DNA from: Strongyloides papillosus
Taxonomy: Eukaryota; Nematoda; Chromadorea; Rhabditida; Strongyloididae
Assembly (NCBI GenBank): GCA_005656395.1
Contig: SRSI01000070.1
Location: forward strand, 124,001 to 188,000
Length of the DNA stretch: 64,000 nt
Direction of reading: 5' to 3'
The notes under the pieces are model-generated. The model did not search any database. It was given only the letters and a program-made list of their open reading frames with translations, and was not told where the DNA came from. Positions 24,072 to 35,191 of this stretch are shown piece by piece. Within the stretch, counting starts at the first letter, position 1; the number at the start of each line of letters is the position of its first letter. Made by a program: the position numbers and the translations under genes.

Positions 24072-24252
24072 TATAGTTTTTTTAATGTATTTAATATAAT
24101 AATTACTTGTTTTTGTGGTTTCTTTCTTATAGAAATTATGTCATTTTATGTAAATCAAATGTATGTTCTCTTTTTTTCAGACGTTTAGTCGAATAAGAAC
24201 ATAAAATACGCAAAATTTACGTAATAAATATCATTTTGTATTTATTACTATC

Positions 24253-25236
24253 ATGAGCGACAAAGATTTATTAAATAAGCAACTAAGTGAAATATTTAAA
24301 TCTAACGTAGACAAAATTAATCCAGAGCTAAAAAGCCAAAATGCTCACGATGTACTTCCAACCAATGTTGGGTTAAAAGCAGCTGTATCAACATCAACAG
24401 CTGAAGGGAATGAAATAGATGATAAACATTCTTCCGATTAGGATAAAAAAGAAATTAAAAAGACACGAACTGAAAGAACATCTCTAAGTGAAGTCAAAAA
24501 AGCAGTCAAAAAATTGTTCTCATTTGAAACCCTTGTAAAAGCAATGCACTGTGGTGAGGTACCAGCTTTGCTTGCAGAGCACTCATTGCAAGGAGTTCCA
24601 CATCGTGAGATATCTGTAGAACGGATGTGTGTTCCAATCATTGCGTTAATTGGCAATAAAATGATAAAAAATGGAAAAATAATCGATCGAGAAGTGGTCG
24701 AACTCCTATCTATCCGTAGAAACTTGTCCAGTGTAGGCAAAATAAAGGCGTACGATTAAAGTCAACATGAGCAATTGTTGACACATTTATCTAGCATAAG
24801 CTGGGAGCTGCTGGAATTGAATGCCTTCACAGAGGGTCAACAACCCTTATTCAATAACGTCAGTACTAAAGTACTAACTATCAATTTAAGATCTTCATGT
24901 ATCAACATGAGGTTTGTGGCATGCAGGTCAGCTGAATTCCTGTGGTTGAATTCAATGCCTGCAGGAAGAGAAATGCTGAAGCATTTTCCAGCATTAAAAG
25001 GAGTAGCATACTCCGATTGTAACTTTTTAAAGAAAGTTATAATTTCATCAAGGATCCGAATTTTGATCTGCTTCAATAAAAAATTCAAGTGCAACTTTCG
25101 CAATGTTTTCGGAAAACGCAAGAGGCCTTACATTATAACGTGCCCTAATACTTGTCAAGGCGGACCTGCAATGCTGGCTTATGCCGAATTAACTGACATT
25201 TGGAGACTTGGTCAATGGACTCAAATTTTTAATTAA
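24253..25236 (+). pseudogene. Unrecognised gene remnant, one frame with two stops
   Basis: A single frame runs 328 codons from ATG 24253 with only TAG at 24439 and TAA near 24757 interrupting it, far more than chance allows in DNA this AT-rich. The first part is hydrophilic (MSDKDLLNKQLSEIFKSNVD); the middle reads AMHCGEVPALLAEHSLQG and IIALIGNKMIKNGKIIDREV, with normal codon use. Past about 25000 another frame also looks protein-like, so a frameshift is possible. A TTTTTTCAG acceptor precedes the start by about 70 nt. I cannot name the family. Retroelement gag-like sequence is one option because of its neighbours. Confidence 0.4.
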
Positions 25237-26544
25237 AAGATTATTGTTGATTGTACCGGTTATTTTTGTTAACAAATAAATTTTAAAATTATCACATGCC
25301 TTAGTTTTCATTTAAATTTCTTTCACTTATATATATTATTTCGTTAGAATAATTGTAAAAAATGTCATTTATTGAAAATAATCAAGTGAAATTATTTTAC
25401 GTATACATTGTGCGTAACAATACAATATTGTATTATATTTTATTAGAAGTTATACATAATAAAGGAATAATTTTTAACCCATTGGTCGTAAATATTTTTT
25501 CTTTACCAGTAAGTCTACCAGTATGAGAACATTTTTAAATGATAAATTTGTCCGCATGAAAATGTTTAATTACTTTGTAAGGACCTTTAAATATATCTTA
25601 ACACTCAAAAACAAAATCTATTATAACGAAGGGTTTATTATAAAACGTTTTTATTATATAGTCTTTCCCTTAGTCGCTTTTTTCTTAATATAAAAAGCAA
25701 AGTAATGGTTTTGTTATATTTTAAAATTGTATGTAAATATTATCAAAATGATGAACTTTTGAAAACGAAGAGTATAGTCTATTATTAATGTTTTAGTATA
25801 CACCTTCAGTAATTATATTCATAAAAAAAATAATATAAGTAAACTCTTACATTCGCTGTTTTAATTGTGTACAATTTTGTTTATTAAAAAATGTATATTT
25901 TCTAGGATTTTTTTTAAAAATCTTTATATTTCCATGAATGATATTTTTGTTTCTTACACACAAAAAAAAAATTCGCTTTTTTGAATATGACACTGCTATC
26001 ATCATAAAATATCATTGACAATTATAAAACAAATTTTAATTACTCTCATTACTAAATTACATTGTTCTTAATGTATTATATGAACGATATTTTATATAAA
26101 GAGTATTGCATTTTTTTAACAATTACATGTTATAAAATCATTAAAAAGCGTGAATATTATTACATAATATCACTACTATTTTATATAAAATGTAATTTTT
26201 TTTTAAATTACGCTGAATATAAAATATTTTATTATAAAGTTATATTTCTCAATTTATTTTTTGCTTGATGTGCTAGAATATTTATTAAATTATTAAAATA
26301 TAACATATTACTTTATAAATAAATATTTTTATCTCAATAGATAATGACATAAATTGTATTATATATAGATCAAACTTTTTATAAAATTAAATATAGCAAT
26401 TTAATAAAAAGTACAGGAGTATCGATACATATAGTAAAAATAATGATTTTGTTATTTATTTATGTCATATTAATAATGTTATTATAATAATTTCTATTAC
26501 TTAGAACAATTGCAAACGAAATAAAGAATTTGATTATATTAATT
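25237..26544. other. 1.3 kb AT-rich sequence, nothing recognised
   Basis: Very AT-rich, with long poly-A/T runs. The short frame at 26062-26268 is low-complexity and unconvincing. I see no inverted termini or tandem units. Confidence 0.45.
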
Positions 26545-27280
26545 AATAAGGTACAATAAAATTGTTTTTTTTAAGAACTTTATTCCGCATCCAAAATAAT
26601 ATTGTAAAGTGTCAATGTTTGTTAGAAGTTAGTAAATTTTTATTAAATAACTATTATGAAAAACAAGTGTTATTTTCGTAATCAGCATGAAATTTGAAAT
26701 CGAATGATACGAAAAATGCTGATAAAATATGACGAAATTTGAAAAAACACTTTTTTATTGTTTATTAATTTATTAATTAATTAGTGTCTTTATAAATTGA
26801 CCACCTATCATCAAAAGCAAACTAATTTAAATAGAGTAGATTATTGGCTACAAAATGAGATATTAACCTTCTCAATAGCTCAAGAACTGACTTCAGTAAA
26901 AATTATTAGAGTTTGACTACTAAACATTGCATTTTACTATAGAAATTTTATTATTTATGTTTAATTAGTTATGTTTAAGACTTCTGTTTGTAATGTTTAT
27001 CCATTATTATTAAAAAAACCCTTAAATAATTGTTTTTATTATAAGATATGCTTAAATAAAGCATTAGATTATTAGTTTACATTTAATTTAGGATGTTGTC
27101 ACTTGCAACACTTTGGTCCTAAGATAACTTTCGCTTACCCCTTTTTATGGGTGTTTACACTCAATTTTTTTTAAAATATTAATGAAAAATAGAATCAACA
27201 TATAAAATTCTATACATACGCAAAATTTTATATCAATTGAGGCACCTCTAAGTTTTGGTAAATTTTTATTGCACCTTACT
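26545..27280. mobile_element. ~735-bp DNA element related to those at 966 and 9041
   Basis: AATAAGGTACAATAAAATT at 26545 is inverted at 27262-27280 (...TTATTGCACCTTACT). Internal blocks TTCGTAATCAGCATGAAA (26672) and GGGTGTTTACACTCAATTTT (27149) correspond to 1096 and 1900 in the element at 966-2030. It is non-coding. A target duplication is not clear. Confidence 0.65.
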
Positions 27281-27632
27281 ATATATAATCAAAAACTTTT
27301 ATGTATTAAATACCATTATTTATAATTTCTGAAATTCTTATAATTCCATCTCTTAATACTGACCTTTTTTTGATACAATATTTTGAATCAGCTCCCCCAA
27401 CTTTAAGAATTAATCCATACAGAGTTTTAAATGGTTCTGACAATGGTATTTCACAAAAAATTATGTTTAGCATATATCAATAAATAGGCGACACGTCAGG
27501 TCACCACTCGTTAGTATGGAGAGAGACAACAAGTTGACTCGGCTATTTTGCATTTTTCGACACCTGTTTTAACACTATAATATACAACAATATGGAATAA
27601 AGTTACTTTATATTATACATAATAGTGTATAA

Positions 27633-28262
27633 AAATGCAAAATAGACAAGTAATAGTATAGAAAAATGTAAAATAGACAAATAATAGTGTACAAAAATGT
27701 AAAATAGACAAGTGGTTTAATTAATAATACCATGAATAAGGTATAGTATAGAGGTACAAAAAAATGCAAAATAGACAAGTAATAGTGTATAAAAATGTAA
27801 AATAGACAAGTGATTTAATTAATAATAATGATTATGAGGTATAGTATAGAGGTACAAAAAAATGCAAAATAGACAAGTAATAGTGTACAAAAATGTAAAA
27901 TAGACAAGTAATAGTGTATAAAAATGTAAAATAGACAAGTGATTTAATTAATAATACCATGAATAAGGTATAGTATAGAAGTACAAAAAAATACAAAATA
28001 GACAAGTAATAGTGTACAAAAATGTAAAATAGACAAGTAATAGTGTATAAAAATGTAAAATAGACAAGTGATTTAATTAATAATACCATGAATAAGGTAT
28101 AGTATAGAAGTACAAAAAAATACAAAATAGACAAGTAATAGTGTACAAAAATGTAAAATAGACAAGTGATTTAATTAATAATACCATGAATAAGGTATAA
28201 TATAGAGGTACAAAAAAATGCAAAATAGACAAGTAATAGTATACAAAAATGTAAAATAGAGA
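27633..28262. repeat. Minisatellite with higher-order organisation
   Basis: The basic unit is about 30 bp (AAAATGTAAAATAGACAAGT plus AATAGTGTAC). Two or three units alternate with a block GATTTAATTAATAATACCAT ...GGTATAGTATAGAGG, giving higher-order periods of about 100 and 128 bp. That block starts again near 27738, 27838, 27965, 28093 and 28193. The unit's core AAAATGCAAAATAG is the same as part of the inverted repeats at 27480/29797, so the array probably grew from that terminus. The minus-strand frame inside it is just translated repeat. Confidence 0.85.
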
Positions 28263-28653
28263 TATAAGAGTTTAATGTAATTAATAAATTGTTTTGTATA
28301 GTACTACAGATATTATAAGATAGATATTGATAATCAAAGCATAATTAATTAGTATTTTGATAAAGTTACATAAATTACTATACTGGAAATCATTTAAATA
28401 TCTTATTTTAAATTTACAATGATTATAATGATAAAATGATAAATTTAACAGTAAATTTAATATAAATTGATGTGATTTAAAATTAATAATTGAAAAATAT
28501 ATAATTTAATGATTTTTATTGAATTAAAGTATATTTTTAATATTAATATATTGATAAATTAATAAAATATTTCTACTTTTATATACAAATGTGGAAAACT
28601 TATCATGAAATATTTTTTATTGAAATAATAAAGAATTCAAACGTTAATGATGA

Positions 28654-29294
28654 ATTATTCAATACGATTTAATTCCATTCTATTTGAATCGTAAATTTCT
28701 TTCCTTCATACTTGATCAGTTTCAAAGTCGGACTCCAGATTTAATGAAATATCTCCATTATAAAGAGGAAAATAGCCTAATCTGTGAACACTGTAAAACT
28801 AGCAGAATAATAAATGAATTTGAAGCGTCTATATTAAATATAAATATCAATGATATTAATAACATGAAAGATATGAACAATGCAATAAAAAAAATGTTGG
28901 AAAATGAAATAGAAAGTGTTGGTCGTAAATGCCTACTATGCAACAAGATTTCAGAAAACATGACTAAGAAAAAGTTATAAGGAAATATCCAAAATATTTA
29001 TTTGTGGAACTAACAAAAATTTTCATGGATAAAGATTCTGAAAGTATGGGGATTGACTTCATATCTTCAAAGGATTCTATTTATGTTAATGAATTCTTCA
29101 CACCAAATACTCCGTATAAACTGAAAGGATTTATTGCATACGAGAGATTTGGACGCAGAACAGGGCATTATTTAACCTTTATACGTAATGAAGATAAGTG
29201 GTATTGCCTTAATGATAGTCAAAAGCCTAAAGTAGTAAAAGAAAACAAATTGTCCACGAAGAAATGTACTATTTTGCTTTATGAAATGATTTAA
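28654..29294 (+). pseudogene. Ubiquitin-specific-protease-like fragment (C19 family), frameshifted
   Basis: Two adjacent frames give the second half of a USP catalytic domain. The first has a CxxC...CxxC pair (CEHCKTSR, CLLCNKIS), as in the zinc-binding fingers. After a one-base shift near 28975 the next continues KYPKYLFVELTKIF, YKLKGFIAYERFGR, the His box TGHYLTFIRNEDKWYCLND and LLYEMI at the end, which matches the USP order 'YeL.gvi.H.G...GHY.......W..fnD...aY.LfY'. The catalytic His and the Asn/Asp box are present. The Cys box is absent upstream, where a TGA and the minisatellite lie. It is therefore a truncated, frameshifted copy or a set of exons whose first part lies elsewhere. Family function is removal of ubiquitin from proteins. 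Confidence 0.65.
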
Positions 29295-29752
29295 ATAAAG
29301 ATAAATTACTTATTTTTTTATGATAGTTAAATATAAATTTTATTCTATTTTGTTTTTGATTTTTATAATAAATACTATTTCATTATTCAAAAATATAATT
29401 ACAGTTTCATTTTAATTTTTATAATTTTATTTTACATTGGTGCATTCATTATAACTGTTAATATTAAGCTTTATTTGTAATGTTTATTTTTAATTTGTAT
29501 AGTAGATGTTTTATCATATCATTGTACTTAAAAAAAATATAATTTCGTTACTTTTTCTTATTTTTTATTTTATTAAATTAAAAATATTGTATTCATAATA
29601 CATTAATATACATTTGTATCACATAAAAATTGCCATCTTTGGAAGTTTGCATCATTTTTAAAATTTCGTCTTATTGCATAATGCATATATAATAAAAAGT
29701 TAAATATGTTAATAATATAAGAAAATGTGCCATAACTATGATATTAACACGG
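29295..29752. other. AT-rich sequence between the protease remnant and the next gene
   Basis: Nothing recognised. It is 3' flank for both converging genes; TTATTTTTTATTTTATT runs dominate. Confidence 0.4.
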
Positions 29753-30786
29753 TTAAGGCACATTACAATACAAAATACTCATTGTTAATACACATTTTAC
29801 CAATGTCGAAAAATGCAAAATAGCCAGTGGTGAGCTGACGGGCCGCCAATAAATAATAATTTCCTTTAAATCACATCCTTTTTCTACTATGTATGTTCCT
29901 AGCATTACTCTAAAATCACGAGTTATACTTCCACTATATGCTATACCATTAAAATTTACTGAAATTTCTTTCTTAGGAATGATAAATTCTTTTAATTTGA
30001 AATGTTGCGAAATAAAATTTAGTGCTATATAAAGGGGATCAATTTTTGAAATTTCAGGATTGTATGTAGGATTCATTTTAAAAAAAAATTGAAATATTCT
30101 TTTCAGGCCATTTTCTACTATATCTATACCAATAGTGTTTTGATTTTGTAAATTATTTTGTTGCACTTTAAAATTAAAAATATTTTTAATATTTTCTTTT
30201 AAATAGTTTATTCTTGAATTGTCAAAAGCATATTCACTAAAAGTTAAAACACTATCTACGTTCTTTATTTCTGAAACAACAGCCTAAAAACAAAATATAG
30301 TTAAGTAAATAGATATTTGTATACCTTTAAAAGATTTTTTTCAGGTGAATTTAAATTATCAAAATTTAACTGCAATCTTTTTTGTCTTGAACTACAAATC
30401 TTTTGAAACTTTTTAACATCTAGCTTATAAGAACTTGTTTCATTAATATCTATAGAAAACACTTCATAAAATGTTTGAAACATTATGGTGATGCTTCCAT
30501 TTTTAATTCGATCATCAGGTGGAATTAAAGAAACATAAACATCATAGAGAAATGAATATAAACTATTTGCAAGACCATTTTCAGATAATTCAAATATTCT
30601 AACATCATCAGAAGCTTTGTTTTTAAGAATTTCAATTGCTTTTGCAAGTTTCTCGTTTTTTTTGTTTATTGTCTCCTCCAAATATTTATCACGCAATTTC
30701 CCAGTTTTTACAAGTATGAGATTGTATTTTGTTACAAGTAATGGATCAACGTGTTCAATAGTATCTGATGCAGTAAAACGGTGCAT
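29753..30786 (-). CDS. Unrecognised protein, two exons with a probable frameshift; 3' end supplied by a repeat
   Basis: Exon 1 (30786-30325, 154 codons, MHRFTASDTIEHVDPLL) is hydrophilic and helical. A GTATAC donor and TTTTTAG acceptor would remove a 40-nt intron (30324-30285) in phase 0 and continue AVVSEIKNVDSVLTF, but a run of five T at 30239-30243 then throws the frame. One base fewer would join it to the frame ending at 29753 (EYAFDNSRINYLKENIKNIF ...). Thus it is either a young pseudogene, a sequence error or a more complex splice. From about 29853 on, the residues (RPVSSPLAILHFSTLVKC) come from the inverted repeat, so the original C terminus has been replaced. It lies 220 bp downstream of the kinase gene, same strand. 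No family recognised. Confidence 0.4.
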
Positions 30787-31005
30787 AACAAAAGTACAGT
30801 ATTTGAAAAATATGTTGTTATCCAGATATCAATAGAATAGCATAAAAATTATAAGAACGAAAATGTAATGTCATTGTATAATCTTTATTTAAGTATGATT
30901 TTAAAATTAAAAATTTGTTTTTACTTTTCTAAAATTCTAATTTAATTTTTTAAACAGGTAAAATTCAAATGTTATTACGATTATTTAGAGATTAATCTAT
31001 ATTAA

Positions 31006-33134
31006 TTATTTCCTTAAATTTACATTACTTGCCATAGCTTCAGCAGTACTTAATTCAGTTAAATATTTATCAGATGTTGAATAAATAGTACATTCAGTTC
31101 CTTCAAATTCTTTAGTTAATTCCATATTGTATATAGATTCGCATGTTCCATAATTTTTAAAATTATTTAACATATCATATAATACAGTGTTGTTAAACAC
31201 AATAAAAAATTTTTTAAATTCCTTCTTTAATAATTTCAAACCATATAAAATACCTTCAGTTATTAAATTGCACTCACTTAAAGATTTTGAAAAGTATTTT
31301 GTAATAGCTTGTGATGTAACTATAGGTTTCTTAAAAAAAGGGATGTTATGAAGTTTGTAAACAAGAACAAAACCAGATGAACATGAATTGACACAAAAAG
31401 AAGATATTGCTAAGACAACTTCAAAATTTGTACTCAGCTGTTGATATAAATTCTTCATCGAAATAGGATCAATCGTAGTTGAAATTATAGTTATATTTGA
31501 AGGTTTTTTTGGTGAATCAATTTCAAGAATTTCAAATTTCGTAGGAATACTTTGAACATTTAAAACATTATTTTCATGCTTTGTAAATATATTGTTATAG
31601 TATAGAGCATGTTTTTTAGTAAGTTCAGAGAGTAAAGAATAATTTGGTGTTTCTTTATAATCAAGAGACAGTAGTATTTGAAAAACATTCTCAAAATACT
31701 TTACCAAATTTTCATCACAACTTTGTTTACTCAAAAACTGTGAAATATTCATTTGAAAATTTTCTTTTTTATTTTTAACAACTTCAATACTATCATCACT
31801 ACACCATGGGCAAAGGTTCAACCAGTCCAACAAGTTATACATCACCATAAAAATATCTGCTCTTTGTGTTCGCAGGTTATTGTGAACATCCAAACTCGCA
31901 TATCTTAATGGTCCATAAAAAGTACTTGTAGTCTCAAACTGTCCAGGGTGTGCAGCAAGACCAAAATCATGAAGAACCAATTTTTTTGTATGGGAAGGGG
32001 ACAGTTGTTGAACAAGAATGTTGGTACTTTTTAAATGTCCATGAACAATATGAAATCTGCTTAGGTAACTAAGTGATTTAAAAAGGGTCTCCACGGATTC
32101 AAGCATATGGTATTTAAATAAACTGTCTTTTTGTGGAAAAAGCCCCAATATATCAGAAAAGTTATATTGATAGATGTTCATTATAAGATAACTAGAAAAG
32201 TTTATATTAATAAAACTACTTAATGAATATAAATTATATTAATAAAATTTTTTTTATTATTTTTAATTTTTTTATAACTGTCTAAAACTAAGTACTCTTA
32301 TCTTATAATTGCTGTTTCTTTATATAGAAAATCATGAAAAAAAATTTTGGCAACATTTTTCGTATGTAGTATTACATATTTTTGTAAAAAAAATAGTAAA
32401 AATTATTTAAATATGTTATCTAATATCAATTTCTTAATTCATAAAACGTTATGTTAAATAATTCATAAATCAAAAAAACATATATATGTTTGTTTTTTTA
32501 ATTATAGGTAAATACTATAAATTTAATGAATGTACTTGCACAACATTATAGGTATAATTCAAATAAAGTATTAAAATTAAGCAAATTTTAAAAGAAATAC
32601 ATCTTATATGTTAATTTATTTACAAATATGTATGTTACATACAAAGCAAAATCTATAAATGAAAACGTCACCATAATTATTGAGTTAATCAAACAAATAT
32701 TTAAATTTTACCTTTTAAAAGTCCCCCAGACATAATTTAAAAACATACCAGAAATCATTTTCCATATATTTAAATTTACCATATGAAATAAATATGGGAA
32801 GTGGTACATGCTCATTGATAAAAAAATTCTTTAAATATGATGATTGAAAACATTTTTTATAGATTAAAATTTCATTTTGTAAGTGGCCGTTATTTAAACT
32901 ACCAATTTTAAGAGCTACTTTTCTTTGATTGTTACTGCCATCCTCAGAATAAATTTTTGATTTATAAACGTTGCAAAAATATCCTTGTCCAAGTAAAGAT
33001 TCTAAAGTAATAAAATTCGTCGGGTTTACTGAGGGATTAGATGCCGATATATGAAGTATTTTTAAATTTTTTGGTAGAAGCAAAACTGGTTCCTGTTTTA
33101 TAGATCTATATTGAACTTGTTCTAAACTTTGCAT
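31006..33134 (-). CDS. CK1/TTBK-like pseudokinase with RNase H-like C-terminal region
   Basis: Two exons: 33134-32749 and 32191-31006. The 557-nt intron (CTG|GTATGT ... TTTTCTAG|T) joins phases 2+1 and makes a continuous kinase hinge (YMENDFC-YLIMNIYQYNF); 523 residues. Seen: glycine loop LLGQGYFCNVY, VALKIG with the ATP lysine, DFGLA, and GPLRYASLDVH, the CK1-type activation segment. The catalytic loop reads HGHLKSTNIL where kinases have HRDLKxxN, so the base Asp is His; phosphotransfer is unlikely. After the kinase domain, the last ~170 residues run VVLAISSFCVNSCSSGFVLV, then SECNLITEGILYGLKLL, FFIVFNNTVLYDMLNNF and STAEAMAS. This is the strand-helix order of an RNase H fold with most acidic catalytic positions changed. 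The start at 33134 is chosen as the ATG nearest conserved sequence; 33200 is possible. Nuclear or cytosolic; no signal peptide. Confidence 0.65.
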
Positions 33135-33356
33135 TTGATAGCAGATAAAATTTATAATTGAAAAATTACTGAAGAAATAATTAAAATGATTATATTTCAC
33201 ATATTTTAAATGTAAAAGTTTGGATCTTTATCAAATGTAATTATTATCTGTAAATATTAAAATTTTACATATATAATTTATAATAAAGATATAAAGAGAC
33301 ATGATCTTACCAGTTAATTATTATTTATTGTTTAATTTCGTTTTATCAAATAAGAG
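33135..33356. promoter_or_regulatory. Divergent intergenic region between the pseudokinase and the plus-strand gene
   Basis: Only about 220 bp separate the two start codons, so the genes probably share a promoter region. TATA-like AT tracts are everywhere here and are not informative. Confidence 0.35.
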
Positions 33357-34721
33357 ATGTCAAATAATTCAGAGAAGTTTATTATGCTAAATGAAGCATT
33401 AAATGAAATTAAGGCACAAATTAAAGATAATGACAATTACAATACTGGCTGTCAAATAGCAATAAAATATTTTTCAATTTTTCATGATAACAAATTAAGT
33501 ACCTTGTTACCGTCAAAAATGAAAGAATATTTAACAATAGACCTGAAAAAGTTTGTTTCGATGAAAAAATCAGAGAAATTATTACTACTTTCCTCAGTTA
33601 AAAATAATTCATTTGAAACGTATTTTACAAAACTTGTACAATATGGAGAAGCAATAAAATTAGACACAATTTCAATAATAACTCTTTTTATTTTGCATAA
33701 AAGCGAGTATATCACGACAGATAATGATATTATGTCTAAGGAGCCCTTTGATTATAATATAGAAAATTGGAAAATTTTCTGTAAATATTTAGACGACATA
33801 TATGGAACACGTAACTCAAATAACGTAAATAAAATGTTAAACGTTACCAAAGGCAGTTATAATATTTTTTTGGATAAATCTGTTTTAACAACAAACGTTT
33901 CAGTGATGAGTGAAAGAATAAGTTCACCTACTGTACAAAAATCTTCTTTATCAACCAGCACTCCATTATCATCTAGCACTCCTTTATCAACAACACAATT
34001 AGGAAACAAGAGTTCCATTTACGACTTAAGCGATGTCTATATAGAGGATGTTTTAAAAATTAACAATGATAGTACTGGTAATAAAAGTAGTAAAACATCT
34101 ATTGTCACACAAGATAAAAAAAATTTATCTTTAGATAATACTAGTGAAAAACTAATGAAAAGTGGTCTTACGCTGAATCATAATGATGGAAATATCTTAT
34201 CATCTCATTTTAAGTTTAATAATTTAAATATAGGAAAAATAACTGAAAAAATTCAATACAACAACCTTATTAAGAAAAAATTTGATGGCACTTTTTTTTT
34301 AGATTTCTTAGATTTTTCAAACAAATATGGATATTTATATCACGTATATGCATTATTTAATGATCCTATTGTGAAGCAAGAAATTAAAAGATTAACAAAG
34401 GCTACTACATTGGATACTGCAAAATTGTTATCAATAGATAGCATTTTAAATACATCTAGTGTTCATAGTTTAAAAAAAATAGCAATATTTCACAAGGATG
34501 AATTATTTCAAGATAAAATTGGATCAAATTATAAGTCATCCAATACTACTGAAAATTCAACTTATAAAAATTTGAAAGATAAATTGCATGAAATGTCAAT
34601 AAGTATTGTTCTAATTGATAAAAATGTGAATATAGATGAATTAGAAATGGTCTTAAAAATATCAAAAAATTTGAAACAAGAAAGTTTTGTTGGTCTACAA
34701 GAAAGTATATCATATATTTAA
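33357..34721 (+). CDS. Unrecognised 454-residue protein, possibly first exon of the following gene
   Basis: An uninterrupted frame from ATG at 33357 (MSNNSEKFIMLNEALNEIKA). Residues 1-160 are helical and Lys/Asp-rich. About 185-215 is a Ser/Thr/Pro linker (STSTPLSSSTPLSTTQL). Residues 290-454 are again helical. No signal peptide, membrane segment or known motif. A donor A|GTATAT at 34704 (phase 1) fits the acceptor at 35191 (two bases to complete the codon), a 487-nt intron similar to the 484-nt intron farther on. That would make this the N-terminal half of the transposase-like gene and drop the last five codons plus stop. Both readings are open. Confidence 0.55.
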   Translation: MSNNSEKFIMLNEALNEIKAQIKDNDNYNTGCQIAIKYFSIFHDNKLSTLLPSKMKEYLTIDLKKFVSMKKSEKLLLLSSVKNNSFETYFTKLVQYGEAIKLDTISIITLFILHKSEYITTDNDIMSKEPFDYNIENWKIFCKYLDDIYGTRNSNNVNKMLNVTKGSYNIFLDKSVLTTNVSVMSERISSPTVQKSSLSTSTPLSSSTPLSTTQLGNKSSIYDLSDVYIEDVLKINNDSTGNKSSKTSIVTQDKKNLSLDNTSEKLMKSGLTLNHNDGNILSSHFKFNNLNIGKITEKIQYNNLIKKKFDGTFFLDFLDFSNKYGYLYHVYALFNDPIVKQEIKRLTKATTLDTAKLLSIDSILNTSSVHSLKKIAIFHKDELFQDKIGSNYKSSNTTENSTYKNLKDKLHEMSISIVLIDKNVNIDELEMVLKISKNLKQESFVGLQESISYI

Positions 34722-35191
34722 TAAAATTTATGCTTCTAAATATTATAAAACAAGAATGTTAAACGTAAAATCATTATTAATTAATTACATAAAGTTTTTA
34801 TATAATAAATTAGATAAACGTTATTAAAAAAAACAAATATCGTTAAAAATAAATAGATCATATATTGAAATGAAAATTAAATTATTAAACATTAAATGAT
34901 AAGGTGTCAAATAGCAAGAGATCATTAATCACAACTTCTGTTAATTTTTTATTTAATGATAAGTATATATTCACACTGTTAATGATAAGACAATAACAAT
35001 TATCGGTAAAAGGCGCATCCTATCAAACAATTTAACATTTGATATAACAAAAAGGCTTAAAATGCAAAATGACATTTTATTATCAATTAAGTAGCAAAAT
35101 AGTTTGTCAATCTTCACAATGTAATTTTGTATATTTTCATGATAACAATTTTTTTTATCACTACCTTAACCTTTATATAACATTTTTTTAG

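Larger units (their letters stand above)
27480..29855. repeat. Inverted repeat pair enclosing a minisatellite and a protease remnant
   Basis: 27480-27575 and the reverse complement of 29797-29855 share AATAAATAGGCG, GTCA(G/C), TCACCACT and GGCTATTTTGCATTTTTCGA; the left arm has about 30 extra bases in the middle. The pair may be termini of one element of about 2.37 kb. The right arm reads into the end of the minus-strand frame at 29753, giving that protein its last residues. Confidence 0.55.

Noticed and set aside
24837..25121. 94-codon minus-strand frame
   Set aside because: Overlaps the plus-strand remnant at 24253-25236 and has no recognisable feature.
27832..28134. 100-codon minus-strand frame (FTFLYTITCLFYIF repeated)
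   Set aside because: It is only the translation of the minisatellite; unit lengths happen to keep it open.
27633..28262. CRISPR-like alternation of repeat and spacer
   Set aside because: The 'spacers' are themselves repeats of the same unit, with no cas genes and a eukaryotic context.
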